This document shows positions 27,818-36,374 of a stretch of DNA of 64,000 nt, piece after piece. Below the pieces are notes generated by a model that worked only from the letters and a program-made list of their open reading frames with translations, was not told the DNA's origin and searched no databases. The stretch is taken from the NCBI RefSeq assembly GCF_000020725.1, contig NC_011146.1, forward strand, positions 1,859,501 to 1,923,500, written 5' to 3'. This DNA comes from Citrifermentans bemidjiense Bem (GTDB lineage: Bacteria; Desulfobacterota; Desulfuromonadia; Geobacterales; Geobacteraceae). Position numbers and translations under genes: made by a program. Within the stretch, counting starts at the first letter, position 1. Each line of letters opens with the position of its first letter.

Positions 27818-29791
27818 CTACTCGGAAAGGCTACCGCTGCTTCCGAACCTATCCAGCACGAGCCGGCGCATCGCGCCCGCGCGTGCCCTTTCCCTGTCTG
27901 CAAGATCGACAATCTCGGACTGGCCCGACCGAAGATCGTATAGCCTTCCAGGACCGCCCCCTATGTCTTGGACATACTTGTAACCTTCAAACAGCACTGC
28001 AATATTCCCTTTGGTGAGCTTCCCGTGGGTCCGATTGCCATCTAAATTCATGCAGAATACCGGCTGCGTTGGGATGCTCCCGCCCGTCAGCGCCCCCTTC
28101 AGGCTTTTACCTTCCATCCAGCGAGGAATCTTGCCCCCTAGTAGCTCCACTACCGTGGGAGCTATATCGACTTGTGATGCGGTGCCCGTTATTCTCTTGC
28201 CGCTCGTTTGACCCGGCAGGTGGATCAGCAACGGGATGTGTACCAGCGGCTGGGAGAGGAGGGGCCCGCCATGCCCCTGGTAACCCCCAGCGAAGGATTC
28301 GCCATGGTCTGCCGAGATTATTATGATGGAGTCTTCCATTCGGCCGGAGTCCCTCAGGAATCTTAAGTGCTTGCCAAGGGCATAGTCAGCGTAGAGTATG
28401 TGCTCGTCGTAACGCAGGCGCAGTTGGTCTACAGTTCCTTGTTTCGAATCTGGGTAGGCCCCAAGGAACGCGCCTTGGGTCACGTTGTCTGCCAACCCGT
28501 TGCCGGGGAGGAAGGTCCCTTTCTGGGGAGGGGGCGGTAAGTAGGCTGCATGCGGGGCGAATGAGTGAAGCCAGAGGAACATCGGCTTTTCCCGATGGGA
28601 ATTAAGGTACCGTTCCCCATGCCGAAAGACCATCTCCGGCGGAAAGATGGTCACGGTATGTCGGCAGAAGTTGTCCAACTGGCCGACAAGTTCGCTTAGG
28701 ATTTCTCCAAGCCACAGAGCCGCACCATTTTTGAAGTAGTGTTCTCCAAGGTATGAGTACTCCGGATGGAACATGAGCAAAGGGTTGAAGTATGGGAGCC
28801 TCTGCTGATCCGGCGCGAGGAAGGGTTTGTGGTCGAATTGATCGGCGAGGCCGATAGCGTAGGGGTGGGCATATCCACCGTTGGCGATCACCGCGGCGGT
28901 CCGCATCCCGCTATCTCTCAGATAGGCTGGGAGCGATTCGTCCGGGGCAGCAATAACGTTGTCGTGGCTTCCGATGTTGATCAACCTATGGCGGTCCGGA
29001 TACTCCCCCGTCATAAGCGATGCAGCGGTCGGTCTGGTCCAGTTGGAGGTGGCGATGACACTCTCAAAGACGTAGCATTCCCTGGCGAAGGCGTCCATGC
29101 TGGGAGTGGTCTTCAAGTGGTAGCCATAGAGCGACATATCCTCTGCCGACAGAGCATCGAAGGTAATCAGGATGATGTTGGGAGTCCCGGTTCTGGCGGC
29201 GGAGTGGGATCGTTGGAGCTTCCCCGAGGGTTGTGGCCCACCGTTAATCGCATGTCCAAGGGTGATGGCAAATGTGATGGCGCAAAGGGAGGGGAGGAAC
29301 CGGGGACCCGACAGCGACAGTACGAGATAGCGGATCCTCTGGTGAAAGACCTGCCGGTTTGCCCAACAGATCGCCAGGAAAAGTGCGAGTCCAATATAAA
29401 TGGCACGTAGCGAGACTGGGTGACCTATCTTCGCCAGCCAGAGCTTAAAGAGCTTCGCGAACAGCATGCAGCCCAGGAAAACAAGCAGGAAGTGAGTGAG
29501 CTTGGCATTGTCGCGGTGAGGATCCCTCCCTCTTCGGACCACTCCTGCGAGGACGGCCCAAGGGAAGTAAGCACCGGCAATCACCACGGACAGGAGCACC
29601 ATGAGCAACAGCAGTGTTGCGCTACTTACTACGACATAGGAAACGGGCCTGGAGAGAAGGAAGGAATCCAGGCGGAAGATGAGGTCGAGCGGCAGGTAGA
29701 CCAAGCTCAGAAAACAACTCCAGAGCTTGAAAACGTATAATAACCTGTCGCGAAGTGTGGTGGGGTGATCGGGGTGGCTGTCGAGTGGCAT
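27818..29791 (-). CDS. Membrane alkaline-phosphatase-superfamily protein (sulfatase-fold, LtaS/EptA-like layout)
   Basis: A 657-aa protein with about five TM helices (residues roughly 20-40, 50-85, 97-120, 128-143, 163-182) and a periplasmic sulfatase-fold domain. Metal ligands include Asp212 (ITFDALS) and ADHGE with later HG. At the nucleophile position there is Thr252 in NWTRPTAAS, not the Cys/Ser of CxPSR sulfatases, so formylglycine chemistry is unlikely and a phosphotransferase or phosphodiesterase role is more likely. It is the last gene of the TSUP-cysDN operon, 3 nt after the previous stop. The substrate is unknown. Confidence 0.78.
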   Translation of the reverse strand: MPLDSHPDHPTTLRDRLLYVFKLWSCFLSLVYLPLDLIFRLDSFLLSRPVSYVVVSSATLLLLMVLLSVVIAGAYFPWAVLAGVVRRGRDPHRDNAKLTHFLLVFLGCMLFAKLFKLWLAKIGHPVSLRAIYIGLALFLAICWANRQVFHQRIRYLVLSLSGPRFLPSLCAITFAITLGHAINGGPQPSGKLQRSHSAARTGTPNIILITFDALSAEDMSLYGYHLKTTPSMDAFARECYVFESVIATSNWTRPTAASLMTGEYPDRHRLINIGSHDNVIAAPDESLPAYLRDSGMRTAAVIANGGYAHPYAIGLADQFDHKPFLAPDQQRLPYFNPLLMFHPEYSYLGEHYFKNGAALWLGEILSELVGQLDNFCRHTVTIFPPEMVFRHGERYLNSHREKPMFLWLHSFAPHAAYLPPPPQKGTFLPGNGLADNVTQGAFLGAYPDSKQGTVDQLRLRYDEHILYADYALGKHLRFLRDSGRMEDSIIIISADHGESFAGGYQGHGGPLLSQPLVHIPLLIHLPGQTSGKRITGTASQVDIAPTVVELLGGKIPRWMEGKSLKGALTGGSIPTQPVFCMNLDGNRTHGKLTKGNIAVLFEGYKYVQDIGGGPGRLYDLRSGQSEIVDLADRERARAGAMRRLVLDRFGSSGSLSE

Positions 29792-29794
29792 TGG

Positions 29795-31567
29795 CTACCT
29801 TTGGGTCAGTTCCGCCAGCATGTTCCCGATTTCATTAACGGACGACATGTAGCCGGTGGTGGGGGCGTTTGTGAAAAGAACACCTGGGACTAGGCTTGCG
29901 TCGCAGCAGTGGTCGCCACTCCATTTCTTCAGGTTGTCCTCGATGATCTCGCCCCCGGTTATGCCACCAATGGCGGTTTGCCAGGAGGCGCGGTACCCTT
30001 CCGCAAAACCTACTACAAGATCCGGCCCGCCGGCGGCCGCATGAGGGTTGTCCCCTTTCAGTAGCTCGGCATCGTGTACCCGGCAGACAACAGGCCTCCC
30101 GCGATCGTACAAGGAGGCGAGCCTTGCAGCCAGTTTGCTTTTCAATGCCGGTAGCTCACTCTCGTTGAGGATCCCTTCTTTCTCGCGTCCGCGCAGGTTG
30201 AGATAAATGCTGTTCAGCCCGGCTGCATAGGCCTGGCTCCTGGACCAGTCAATTTCCTCGAAGAGCCCCTCGCATAGCTTGGCACCAGGTTTTAGGGCCA
30301 GGAATCCCTCCCGCAGCAGCCAGTCGTTGACCTGGACCGAACGGCGAAAGCTGCAGAAACCGTGGTCGGAGCAGCAGATAAGCGCCGCGTCGGGCGCGCG
30401 ATCAAGGACCACCCCCAGTATGCGATCCATCCAACGGTAGTAGCGCGGGATGACATCATTGTAGCTCTCGGCAAGGGCTGGGTCGTGCATAGGGTGTCCT
30501 GTGTCATGCATGCGCCAGAAGATATGCTGGATACGGTCGGTGGTATCGAAGACGCAGGCGAGGAGTCCTTCGCGGAAGCGGGACAACTCATACAAGAACA
30601 TCGACTCGCGTTCTGCCATGATACCATCGCATAAGGAGATGAAACCGTCCTCGTCGAGCGCGCCGTCGTTAACCGCATTGGTGTCCTCAGCTAACCCTAA
30701 CGTGGAGAAGGGCCCGATGGCGTCTGCCAGTTCGACCGCGTAATCGGCCGGGTGTGAAATAGGGAATTCGGAGCTGTCGAAGGCGACGTTTACTGGCGTC
30801 ATGTAGAGGGAGAACTCCGGGTGTAGCCCTGAGAGGTAGAACCGGCAGATTCCCTTTACGGTCCTAAAAAACCCGATGTCGAAGACTATGGTGAGCCAGG
30901 GGCTCCACTGACCAGGCGCAAGGGTGAAGCTCTGGCGTCCGATCCGGCAGGTGACCGAGTTCGCGTCGAGCTGGATGTTAAGCGGTATCGTGGTGGCCTT
31001 TCTCCCGGTGAGTCCCACCGTGAAAGGACCGGTGATGTCGGTCTGGACGGATTGGGCACTACCTGGTACAGGAACAATACGTCCTTTTGCATCGCGCTCC
31101 ATCTTTTCCGGAGCGGAGGTATAGCAGGTGTAGGTGCCGAGCATTCCCCGGAGGTCCGGTGCTCCGAGCCCCGCGAGCATCTGCCCAGGGAAGGGGCGGG
31201 GGGGAAACCCCATGGGCCATTTGAGAAGGGTGGACCCGATTCCTTTTGCGGCACATTTTTCCCAGAAGGTTTCCCCCTGCACGGGATTGACGTATCTGCC
31301 GTGCTCAATACGGTGCAGCGAGAGGTAAGGCTTGTACGTGGCAGGATCGCGATGGATGAAGTCGTAGATGCCGTGGCCGCTGGGGGCAAGGCCGGTGGCG
31401 ATGGTGGACCAGACGACCGGAGACTGCGGCGGGTTAATAGTTGCAAGCTGGCTGTAGTGGCCGCGGGCTGCGAGCCGCTCGAAGTTGGGGAGCTGGCCTG
31501 CACTCATCAGTTGCTCGGCAATCTTGGGGTCCATGCCGTCGATGCCGAGAAAAATCGTCTTACTCAT
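29795..31567 (-). CDS. Type I phosphodiesterase/nucleotide pyrophosphatase-like protein
   Basis: A 590-aa soluble alkaline-phosphatase-superfamily protein without a signal peptide. Expected metal ligands and nucleophile are visible: Asp10 (LGIDGMD), Ser49 in PPQSPVVWSTIATG, TTDRIQHIFW, CSDHGFCSF and SGDHC. It therefore looks catalytically complete and cytoplasmic. Its start overlaps the cysN stop by 4 nt (ATGA), which argues for tight co-expression with sulfate activation. It might act on a nucleotide such as APS, but that is only a hypothesis from context. Confidence 0.78.
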   Translation of the reverse strand: MSKTIFLGIDGMDPKIAEQLMSAGQLPNFERLAARGHYSQLATINPPQSPVVWSTIATGLAPSGHGIYDFIHRDPATYKPYLSLHRIEHGRYVNPVQGETFWEKCAAKGIGSTLLKWPMGFPPRPFPGQMLAGLGAPDLRGMLGTYTCYTSAPEKMERDAKGRIVPVPGSAQSVQTDITGPFTVGLTGRKATTIPLNIQLDANSVTCRIGRQSFTLAPGQWSPWLTIVFDIGFFRTVKGICRFYLSGLHPEFSLYMTPVNVAFDSSEFPISHPADYAVELADAIGPFSTLGLAEDTNAVNDGALDEDGFISLCDGIMAERESMFLYELSRFREGLLACVFDTTDRIQHIFWRMHDTGHPMHDPALAESYNDVIPRYYRWMDRILGVVLDRAPDAALICCSDHGFCSFRRSVQVNDWLLREGFLALKPGAKLCEGLFEEIDWSRSQAYAAGLNSIYLNLRGREKEGILNESELPALKSKLAARLASLYDRGRPVVCRVHDAELLKGDNPHAAAGGPDLVVGFAEGYRASWQTAIGGITGGEIIEDNLKKWSGDHCCDASLVPGVLFTNAPTTGYMSSVNEIGNMLAELTQR

Positions 31568-32790
31568 CGAAAAATACCTGCTCCTGCCGGAATGCCTTCT
31601 CGTTCAATGACAAAGCGGCCTGTTTCAGGGATGAGACCAGGGTGGTCACCTGCCAGGTCTACTTCGGTGAGTATGGTACAGCGTGCTGCCTCGCCGACGC
31701 AGATGAGGTCGGAAGGAAGTTCCGCGTCCGGTTGGGCCGGGTCGAAGACCTGATGTAGGAGTATCCTGCCCGGCACCGACTGTGTGGTGCAGCGGATGGT
31801 GACCGGGTCTCCTGCCGCGTATTCGTCCATGAACCAAAACACCGTGGCCTGGAACTCTCTACCGCAGGTTGGAGGAGCTCCTGCTGCAATGACCGATCCG
31901 CGTACGATTTCTGCATCTGCGGCTTCGAGAGTGAAGCCGATAGCCTCTCCGTAACTCGCAGAGGCCGCTTCACTGGAGGGGAAGGTGCGGATGGTGCCGA
32001 TGGCGGACTCGCGCCCGCCTGGGTAAATGGTGACCTTCTCCCCAATCCGTACCGCTCCCGATTCTATTCTGCCTACCACGATAGGCTCCGAATCGAAGCG
32101 GTAGACATCCTGGACCGGGAAGCGGAAAGGACGCTCTTCGATGGGGCGGCACTCCAGAGAGTCCAGCACTTCAAGCAGCGATTTTCCCGTGTACCATGGC
32201 ATCGAGCCGCTCAGCTTTGCCACGTTGTCGCCCACGCGGGCGGAAATCGGCACTATCGCTGCGGGGGAGAGGCCGAACTCGGTGAAAAGAGATTCCACCG
32301 CGACGGAAAGGGCGGCGAACGCGTCGCTCGAGTAGGCTACTGCGTCCATCTTGTTGACCGCAACGCAGATTTCCTGAATCCCAACGATGCTCAGGAGCCA
32401 CGCATGTCGCCGCGTCTGCTCCATCACGCCCTCCACCGCGTCGACGATGAGCACCGCCGCCTTGGCGTAGCTCGCACCGGTGACCATGTTGCGGATGAAT
32501 TCGCGGTGGCCCGGAGTGTCGATAATCAGGTAGGGGCGAAGCTTTGAGTTGAAGTAGATCTGCGAGGTGTCAATGGTGATGCCGCGCCGTCGTTCCTCCT
32601 CGAAGGCGTCGAGGACGAAAGCGAACTCGTCACCGCGCCCGGTCTCCAAGGAGCTCTGCAGCATCTCTTGGTAGCGGCCCGACTGCAATGTGCCGGTGTC
32701 GTAGAGGAGCCTTCCAATGAGGGTGCTCTTGCCGTGGTCGACATGGCCGGTGATGGCTATGGGGAATGCCGATTTGATCGCATCTGTCAT
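31564..32790 (-). CDS. cysN: Sulfate adenylyltransferase subunit 1 (GTPase), without APS kinase
   Basis: GTP-dependent regulatory subunit of ATP sulfurylase. G1 is GHVDHGKS (residues about 15-22), G2 region RGITID, G3 DTPGH and G4 NKMD, followed by EF-Tu-like beta-barrel domains. It is 408 aa, shorter than E. coli CysN (about 475), and ends before any APS-kinase domain. ATG overlaps the cysD stop by 1 nt (ATGTAATG), as expected for a heterodimer made in equal amounts. Confidence 0.93.
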   Translation of the reverse strand: MTDAIKSAFPIAITGHVDHGKSTLIGRLLYDTGTLQSGRYQEMLQSSLETGRGDEFAFVLDAFEEERRRGITIDTSQIYFNSKLRPYLIIDTPGHREFIRNMVTGASYAKAAVLIVDAVEGVMEQTRRHAWLLSIVGIQEICVAVNKMDAVAYSSDAFAALSVAVESLFTEFGLSPAAIVPISARVGDNVAKLSGSMPWYTGKSLLEVLDSLECRPIEERPFRFPVQDVYRFDSEPIVVGRIESGAVRIGEKVTIYPGGRESAIGTIRTFPSSEAASASYGEAIGFTLEAADAEIVRGSVIAAGAPPTCGREFQATVFWFMDEYAAGDPVTIRCTTQSVPGRILLHQVFDPAQPDAELPSDLICVGEAARCTILTEVDLAGDHPGLIPETGRFVIEREGIPAGAGIFR

Positions 32791-33596
32791 TACATGTATC
32801 CCAACGAACGCAGTTTCTGCATGGTGTAGAGGTTCTCCTTGTCCTGCGCCCTGCCGGCGCGTTCGGAGTCTGTCGAAGTTTCAAGCTCGGCTATCATCTC
32901 CTCGATGGTCGCAGCCTCCGAAGGAACCGGATTGCAGCACGGCACGCAGCCGATGCTGCGATAGCGCTTGCCGCCGTTGCTGCGGTAAAGGTCGACAATG
33001 GGGATCTGCTCACGCTGAATGTAGCGCCAGATGTCCAGTTCCGTGAAGTGGAGGATGGGGTGGATGCGATAGTGCTCGTCCTCGCGCAAGAAAGAGTTGT
33101 ACTGGTCCCACACCTCGGCCGGCTGGTTTTCATAGTCCCATTGGAACTCGGCGTCGCGGGGGGAAAAATAGCGCTCCTTCGCCCTGATGCCGTGCTCGTC
33201 GCGCCGTATACCCAAAAGGATGGACTGGAAACCGTATTGGTCGACCGCCTGTTTCAGCGCGTTGGTCTTGAGTTCGGTGCAGCAGTCGAGTTTGAGTCCG
33301 CTCGAAGGGCCCATTCCCTTGGCCAATTGCTCTTTGTTGCTGGCGACGATCAGCTCGAAGCCCCACTCCTTGGCCAACCTGTCGCGGAATTCGTACATCT
33401 CGGGAAACTTGTAGCCGGTGTCGATATGCATTACCGGAAAAGGGATTTTTCCGAAGAAAGCCTTGCGCACCAGCCACAGCAAAGTGGTGGAGTCTTTACC
33501 CACCGACCACAGCATCGCAATACGTCCGTTGAACTTCTGGTAGGCCTCACGGATTACGTAGACGCTCTTGGATTCGAGCGCCTGAAGGTAGTGCAT
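32790..33596 (-). CDS. cysD: Sulfate adenylyltransferase subunit 2
   Basis: Catalytic ATP-pyrophosphatase subunit that forms adenosine 5'-phosphosulfate from sulfate and ATP. The N-terminal PP-loop is LWSVGKDSTTLLW (residues about 29-41), followed by HIDTGYKFPEMYEFRD and a C-terminal RYRSIGCVPCC motif. Length 268 aa, normal is about 300. It is followed immediately by cysN. No APS or PAPS reductase (cysH) is in the window, so the fate of the APS cannot be read here. Confidence 0.93.
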   Translation of the reverse strand: MHYLQALESKSVYVIREAYQKFNGRIAMLWSVGKDSTTLLWLVRKAFFGKIPFPVMHIDTGYKFPEMYEFRDRLAKEWGFELIVASNKEQLAKGMGPSSGLKLDCCTELKTNALKQAVDQYGFQSILLGIRRDEHGIRAKERYFSPRDAEFQWDYENQPAEVWDQYNSFLREDEHYRIHPILHFTELDIWRYIQREQIPIVDLYRSNGGKRYRSIGCVPCCNPVPSEAATIEEMIAELETSTDSERAGRAQDKENLYTMQKLRSLGYM

Positions 33597-33615
33597 GTTT
33601 CTCTCCTGTCGGCAG

Positions 33616-33840
33616 TTATGTTCTTTTGAAAAGGTCCAGGACTTTTCTTATGACCAAGCCGGTCTGCTTTTTGAAAAAAACAAGAACTCCCGCAATTGCT
33701 GAAATGATAGGGAAAAGGAACTGGAATACATAACCGCCGGTATTGGGATCGATATAAGCGTGTGCCGAGTCGACTGTTGAGACAACAAGGTAAACTGCCA
33801 GAGCAGATAGTCTGAGTGCGGTTTTATGAGTACGATGCAT
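33616..33840 (-). CDS. Small secreted/membrane protein with YIDPNTGG motif
   Basis: A 74-aa protein. A basic N-terminus and hydrophobic stretch (about 8-28, ending SAHA) look like a signal peptide; AYIDPNTGGYVFQ follows, then a single TM helix (about 37-57) and a basic tail. Small proteins with a Y-[IL]-D-P-x-T-G-x3-x-Q motif next to a TM helix recur in polysaccharide-related neighbourhoods, but I know of no assigned function. It is 19 nt upstream of cysD in the same direction. Confidence 0.65.
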   Translation of the reverse strand: MHRTHKTALRLSALAVYLVVSTVDSAHAYIDPNTGGYVFQFLFPIISAIAGVLVFFKKQTGLVIRKVLDLFKRT

Positions 33841-33923
33841 AGTAGGCCTTTAGTTTGAGGTTGAGTTTAAACTCTATCATTCGTCTTACTGGTAGTCAAG
33901 GCGTGTCAATTGATAGTACCTTA

Positions 33924-34673
33924 TTAGCTCCACACCTTGTACAAAACCCAAATGCCTTCGAACAGTACCAGTACGCCCAGGGTCTTTTTTAGTTTTTCTC
34001 TGTCCTGAATTGTGCTGAGCCAGTGAGGGCCGAGAAAACCACCTACGACGGCCCCGGCTGCGAGAGGCATACACAGGGCAAGGGGAGGGAAGCCGTTGAT
34101 GCCAATCCATATGAGGAAACTGATCAGACAGATAGGTGCTTCAGCGAAATCGGTCGAAGCGATGGCTCCCTTTTCGCACCGGTTGCTAAGGACAAGTTGC
34201 CCCCCTGCCACAAGAGGACCGAATCCGCCTCCGGACAGAGCTTTGTTGAAAGCACTAACAAAGCCGAGGAGATAGATCTTGCCGTTGGTCAAAACGATTG
34301 AGCGGCCAAGGAGGATCATTGAGCCTATCAGCGTTACCAGAATGCCGATATAGGTGTTTAGGATCTTTACGGGGATGCGGACCGAAAGCATAACGCCGAC
34401 CGCGCTGGCAAATACGCCGAACCAGATGATCGTGGTGGCGATTTGGTGGTCGGTGGTGCCGGAATTGAGGTTAGCATTTTTGTGATGATGGTGCCGCCAT
34501 GAGGCAATGAAGCCGCCTAAGGCCTGAGAGATGAGCAGGGAAGGGACTACATTTTTAACATCGTAGTTCATTATTATGAGTAATGGGCTAAGCACAGTTC
34601 CATACATCATTCCCATCGAACTGTCTATGAATTCCATTGTAATTGCTGCTAGCACTAAGTACGCTGTTTCCAT
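33924..34673 (-). CDS. TSUP-family (TauE/SafE) membrane transporter
   Basis: About 249 aa with eight hydrophobic segments and two TSUP-type repeats; Gly-rich GGGFGPLVAGG near residue 150 is characteristic, as is the N-terminal MEFIDSSMGMMYG. ATG at 34673 is preferred over the TTG 60 nt upstream, because it starts directly at TM1 and the upstream start has no ribosome-binding site. TSUP proteins move sulfite, sulfate-like anions or organosulfonates. As the first gene of the cysDN operon it may import sulfate (CysZ-like role in some bacteria). Confidence 0.78.
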   Translation of the reverse strand: METAYLVLAAITMEFIDSSMGMMYGTVLSPLLIIMNYDVKNVVPSLLISQALGGFIASWRHHHHKNANLNSGTTDHQIATTIIWFGVFASAVGVMLSVRIPVKILNTYIGILVTLIGSMILLGRSIVLTNGKIYLLGFVSAFNKALSGGGFGPLVAGGQLVLSNRCEKGAIASTDFAEAPICLISFLIWIGINGFPPLALCMPLAAGAVVGGFLGPHWLSTIQDREKLKKTLGVLVLFEGIWVLYKVWS

Positions 34674-34834
34674 AAAGGAGTAATGGCTCCTGTGGTCATT
34701 TGCAAACTCCGACTTCACTACCACAAATTTCAAAAGTATTCAATTGATAAATACTTACGATGACAGGGTTGCCCTGAAACGAGATGGAGGCGTCGGGAAG
34801 TGATCCTCACCGTGTATTGGCTCAAAATAACCCG

Positions 34835-34863
34835 CTCACGCAAAGCCGCAAGACACGGAAAAA
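34835..34863 (+). repeat. Degenerate CGCAAAG-family repeat
   Basis: CTCACGCAAAGCCGCAAGAC followed by ACGG and A-rich DNA: a decayed single arm of the palindromic family described at 43104-43294. Confidence 0.7.
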
Positions 34864-35041
34864 ATCTTTAGCGATTAACTGCGATGAAGATATCGAGGGA
34901 ATAACTGCAAGGACGGGGCGGAGGGGGCAAAGCCGGTGTCTTGGGCCCATCCCTGCAGAGAGCTTCTGGGATTCGAAGCGAGGGACGATAGACGCTTTTC
35001 GACAAAACAGGAACGGGTTCAAAGAAAAGTGAACCTACTTT

Positions 35042-35435
35042 TAGAAAAAGCTGCACTGGTTTACCCGAAACGGGTACAGCTTTCCGAAAAGTAGCACCGG
35101 TTTTCTCTAATGTTGACACAGATTAGAAAAAACCTGTCCTCTATTAGAAAAAAGCGTTCCGGTTTTGGGAATTCCAGGTACTGTTTTCAGCAAAACTGAT
35201 CCAGTTTCCTCTAATCCAGTCCCGTTCTAAACTAATCCCGTTACAATAATTTCTAATCTGGTTCCGTTTTTCTCTAATCCGGTCCAACTTTTTTAAAAAG
35301 AGGTGCAGCTTTTTCTCTAACCGGTCATGCATTAGAAAAAAACGGTTCGATTTTTTCTAATGCATGACCGGTTTTTCTGGAAACAGGTTCAAGTTGAGTG
35401 AAAGTTGGATCGGATTTTTCTAATCTGTTCCCGGT
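35042..35435. repeat. Field of about 11 degenerate TTTTTCTAATCCGGTTCC-type repeats
   Basis: Units related to TTTTTCTAATCNGGTNCC occur on both strands (for example near 35100, 35123, 35143, 35204, 35247, 35270, 35311, 35331, 35351 and 35416), separated by short spacers. No gene is seen from 34674 to 35606. The units are not identical, so this is not a CRISPR array. A second inverted pair, AAAAGCTG/CAGCTTT with an inner ACCCG-AAA-CGGGT, lies at 35046-35084. Confidence 0.7.
35319..35373. repeat. Perfect 23-bp inverted repeat with 9-nt loop
   Basis: The left arm is 35319-35341 and the right arm 35351-35373, exact reverse complements (AACCGGTCATGC... against ...GCATGACCGGTT); the loop is ACGGTTCGA. 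As RNA or extruded DNA this would be a very stable hairpin. It lies inside the CTAATC repeat field. Confidence 0.9.
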
Positions 35436-35535
35436 TTGAAATATATGTCACCAGCTTTGGGACTAACTGTATCGATTTGCCTGGAAGATGATGCAGGGTG
35501 GAGCGGGGGGGCAAGGCGGAAGGCTAAAGCCGGGG

Positions 35536-35574
35536 CAAAAGAAAACGCGGCTGGATTGTAAGATGCAGCCGCGT
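35536..35574 (-). terminator. Rho-independent terminator of the 35607-36281 gene
   Basis: On the - strand ACGCGGCTG pairs with CAGCCGCGT (35566-35574 with 35545-35553, 12-nt loop), followed by TTTCTTTTG. It starts 33 nt after the stop codon. Confidence 0.8.
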
Positions 35575-35606
35575 CGTCGTTTCATCTTGTTAAAGAGGCG
35601 GACTTT

Positions 35607-36281
35607 TTACAGAACGAGGATGTTTACAACCGGGGACCATGGACTGACGCCGCCGTCCTGGTGGTACCTGGCCCTGAAGTAGACACGTTTTTCCGATGGT
35701 TGCCCTTTGTACTCTATGCGCGATTTGGCATAGATCCCTTGGCTATTCCAGGAAGATTCGTCAGAAGGGTTGTCAGACATCTGCAGCTCTGTGGACGCCC
35801 TGTTCTTAGCCTTGGTTATGATGACGGTGAAGGCACCCACTATTGGCCCCGAACCCGATTGCATGTACCTCAACTCGAGGCCCGGCGTCTCCGCCAGCAG
35901 GTCCGTGGAAGAGGAGGAGGTGGGTTTAGCAATGTGCTTCTGTTTCAACTTGTAGCCCGTGTTAAGCAGGATGCTGGGGTCGTTGCGGTGCAACGACAGC
36001 ATGGTGATGTGCTTACCGTTCATGATCACGGCAAGTTTGGTGTCTTCCCAGGCGGCCATTTTCTCCGCCTTCTTATCCCTGTCGCCGCTGGCGGAGGCAT
36101 CGCGAAGTTGCACCAGTAGCACCGCTTTTTCCCTGAGCTTCTCCGGTGGGGTGAAGTATTCGGGAAAGTCCTTAAGGGCCGGGTGCTTCTCCGTTTTGTC
36201 GGCTATGGTGTTTACTTCCGCGATGAAGTCGTTGATGCTGTGGCCGTTGAAGTTGAGTTCCAGTAGTTCCGGTAGTGTCAT
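35607..36281 (-). CDS. Hypothetical protein with C-terminal fibronectin-III-like part
   Basis: A 224-aa protein without signal peptide or TM helix. The N-terminal half is helical and charged (residues 1-90). The C-terminal half from about 130 is beta-rich and ends YFRARYHQDGGVSPWSPVV, resembling the last strands of an FN3 domain. AAAGGAGG lies 6 nt before the ATG and a clean terminator follows, so it is a real single-gene unit. I do not recognise a function. The region on both sides is full of dispersed repeats. Confidence 0.65.
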   Translation of the reverse strand: MTLPELLELNFNGHSINDFIAEVNTIADKTEKHPALKDFPEYFTPPEKLREKAVLLVQLRDASASGDRDKKAEKMAAWEDTKLAVIMNGKHITMLSLHRNDPSILLNTGYKLKQKHIAKPTSSSSTDLLAETPGLELRYMQSGSGPIVGAFTVIITKAKNRASTELQMSDNPSDESSWNSQGIYAKSRIEYKGQPSEKRVYFRARYHQDGGVSPWSPVVNILVL

Positions 36282-36374
36282 TCGAAACCTCCTTTACGCG
36301 ATTTCCGTAGCGGGTGGAATCTTAGCACCGGTTAACGACGTGTACAGCGGCCATGGTAATTTTTTTTAAAATTT

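Noticed and set aside
34905-34975. GGCAAAGCC...GGGCC stretch resembling the end of a GEMM riboswitch
   Set aside because: The first conserved half (GGCAAACC with the GAAA tetraloop) is missing and no gene follows in a suitable position.
34784-35032. Small + strand open frame between the TSUP gene and the repeat field
   Set aside because: It runs across a dispersed repeat, has no ribosome-binding site and encodes no recognisable protein.
35042-35435. CRISPR array
   Set aside because: The units vary in sequence and orientation and the spacers are very short and unequal; no cas gene is in the window.
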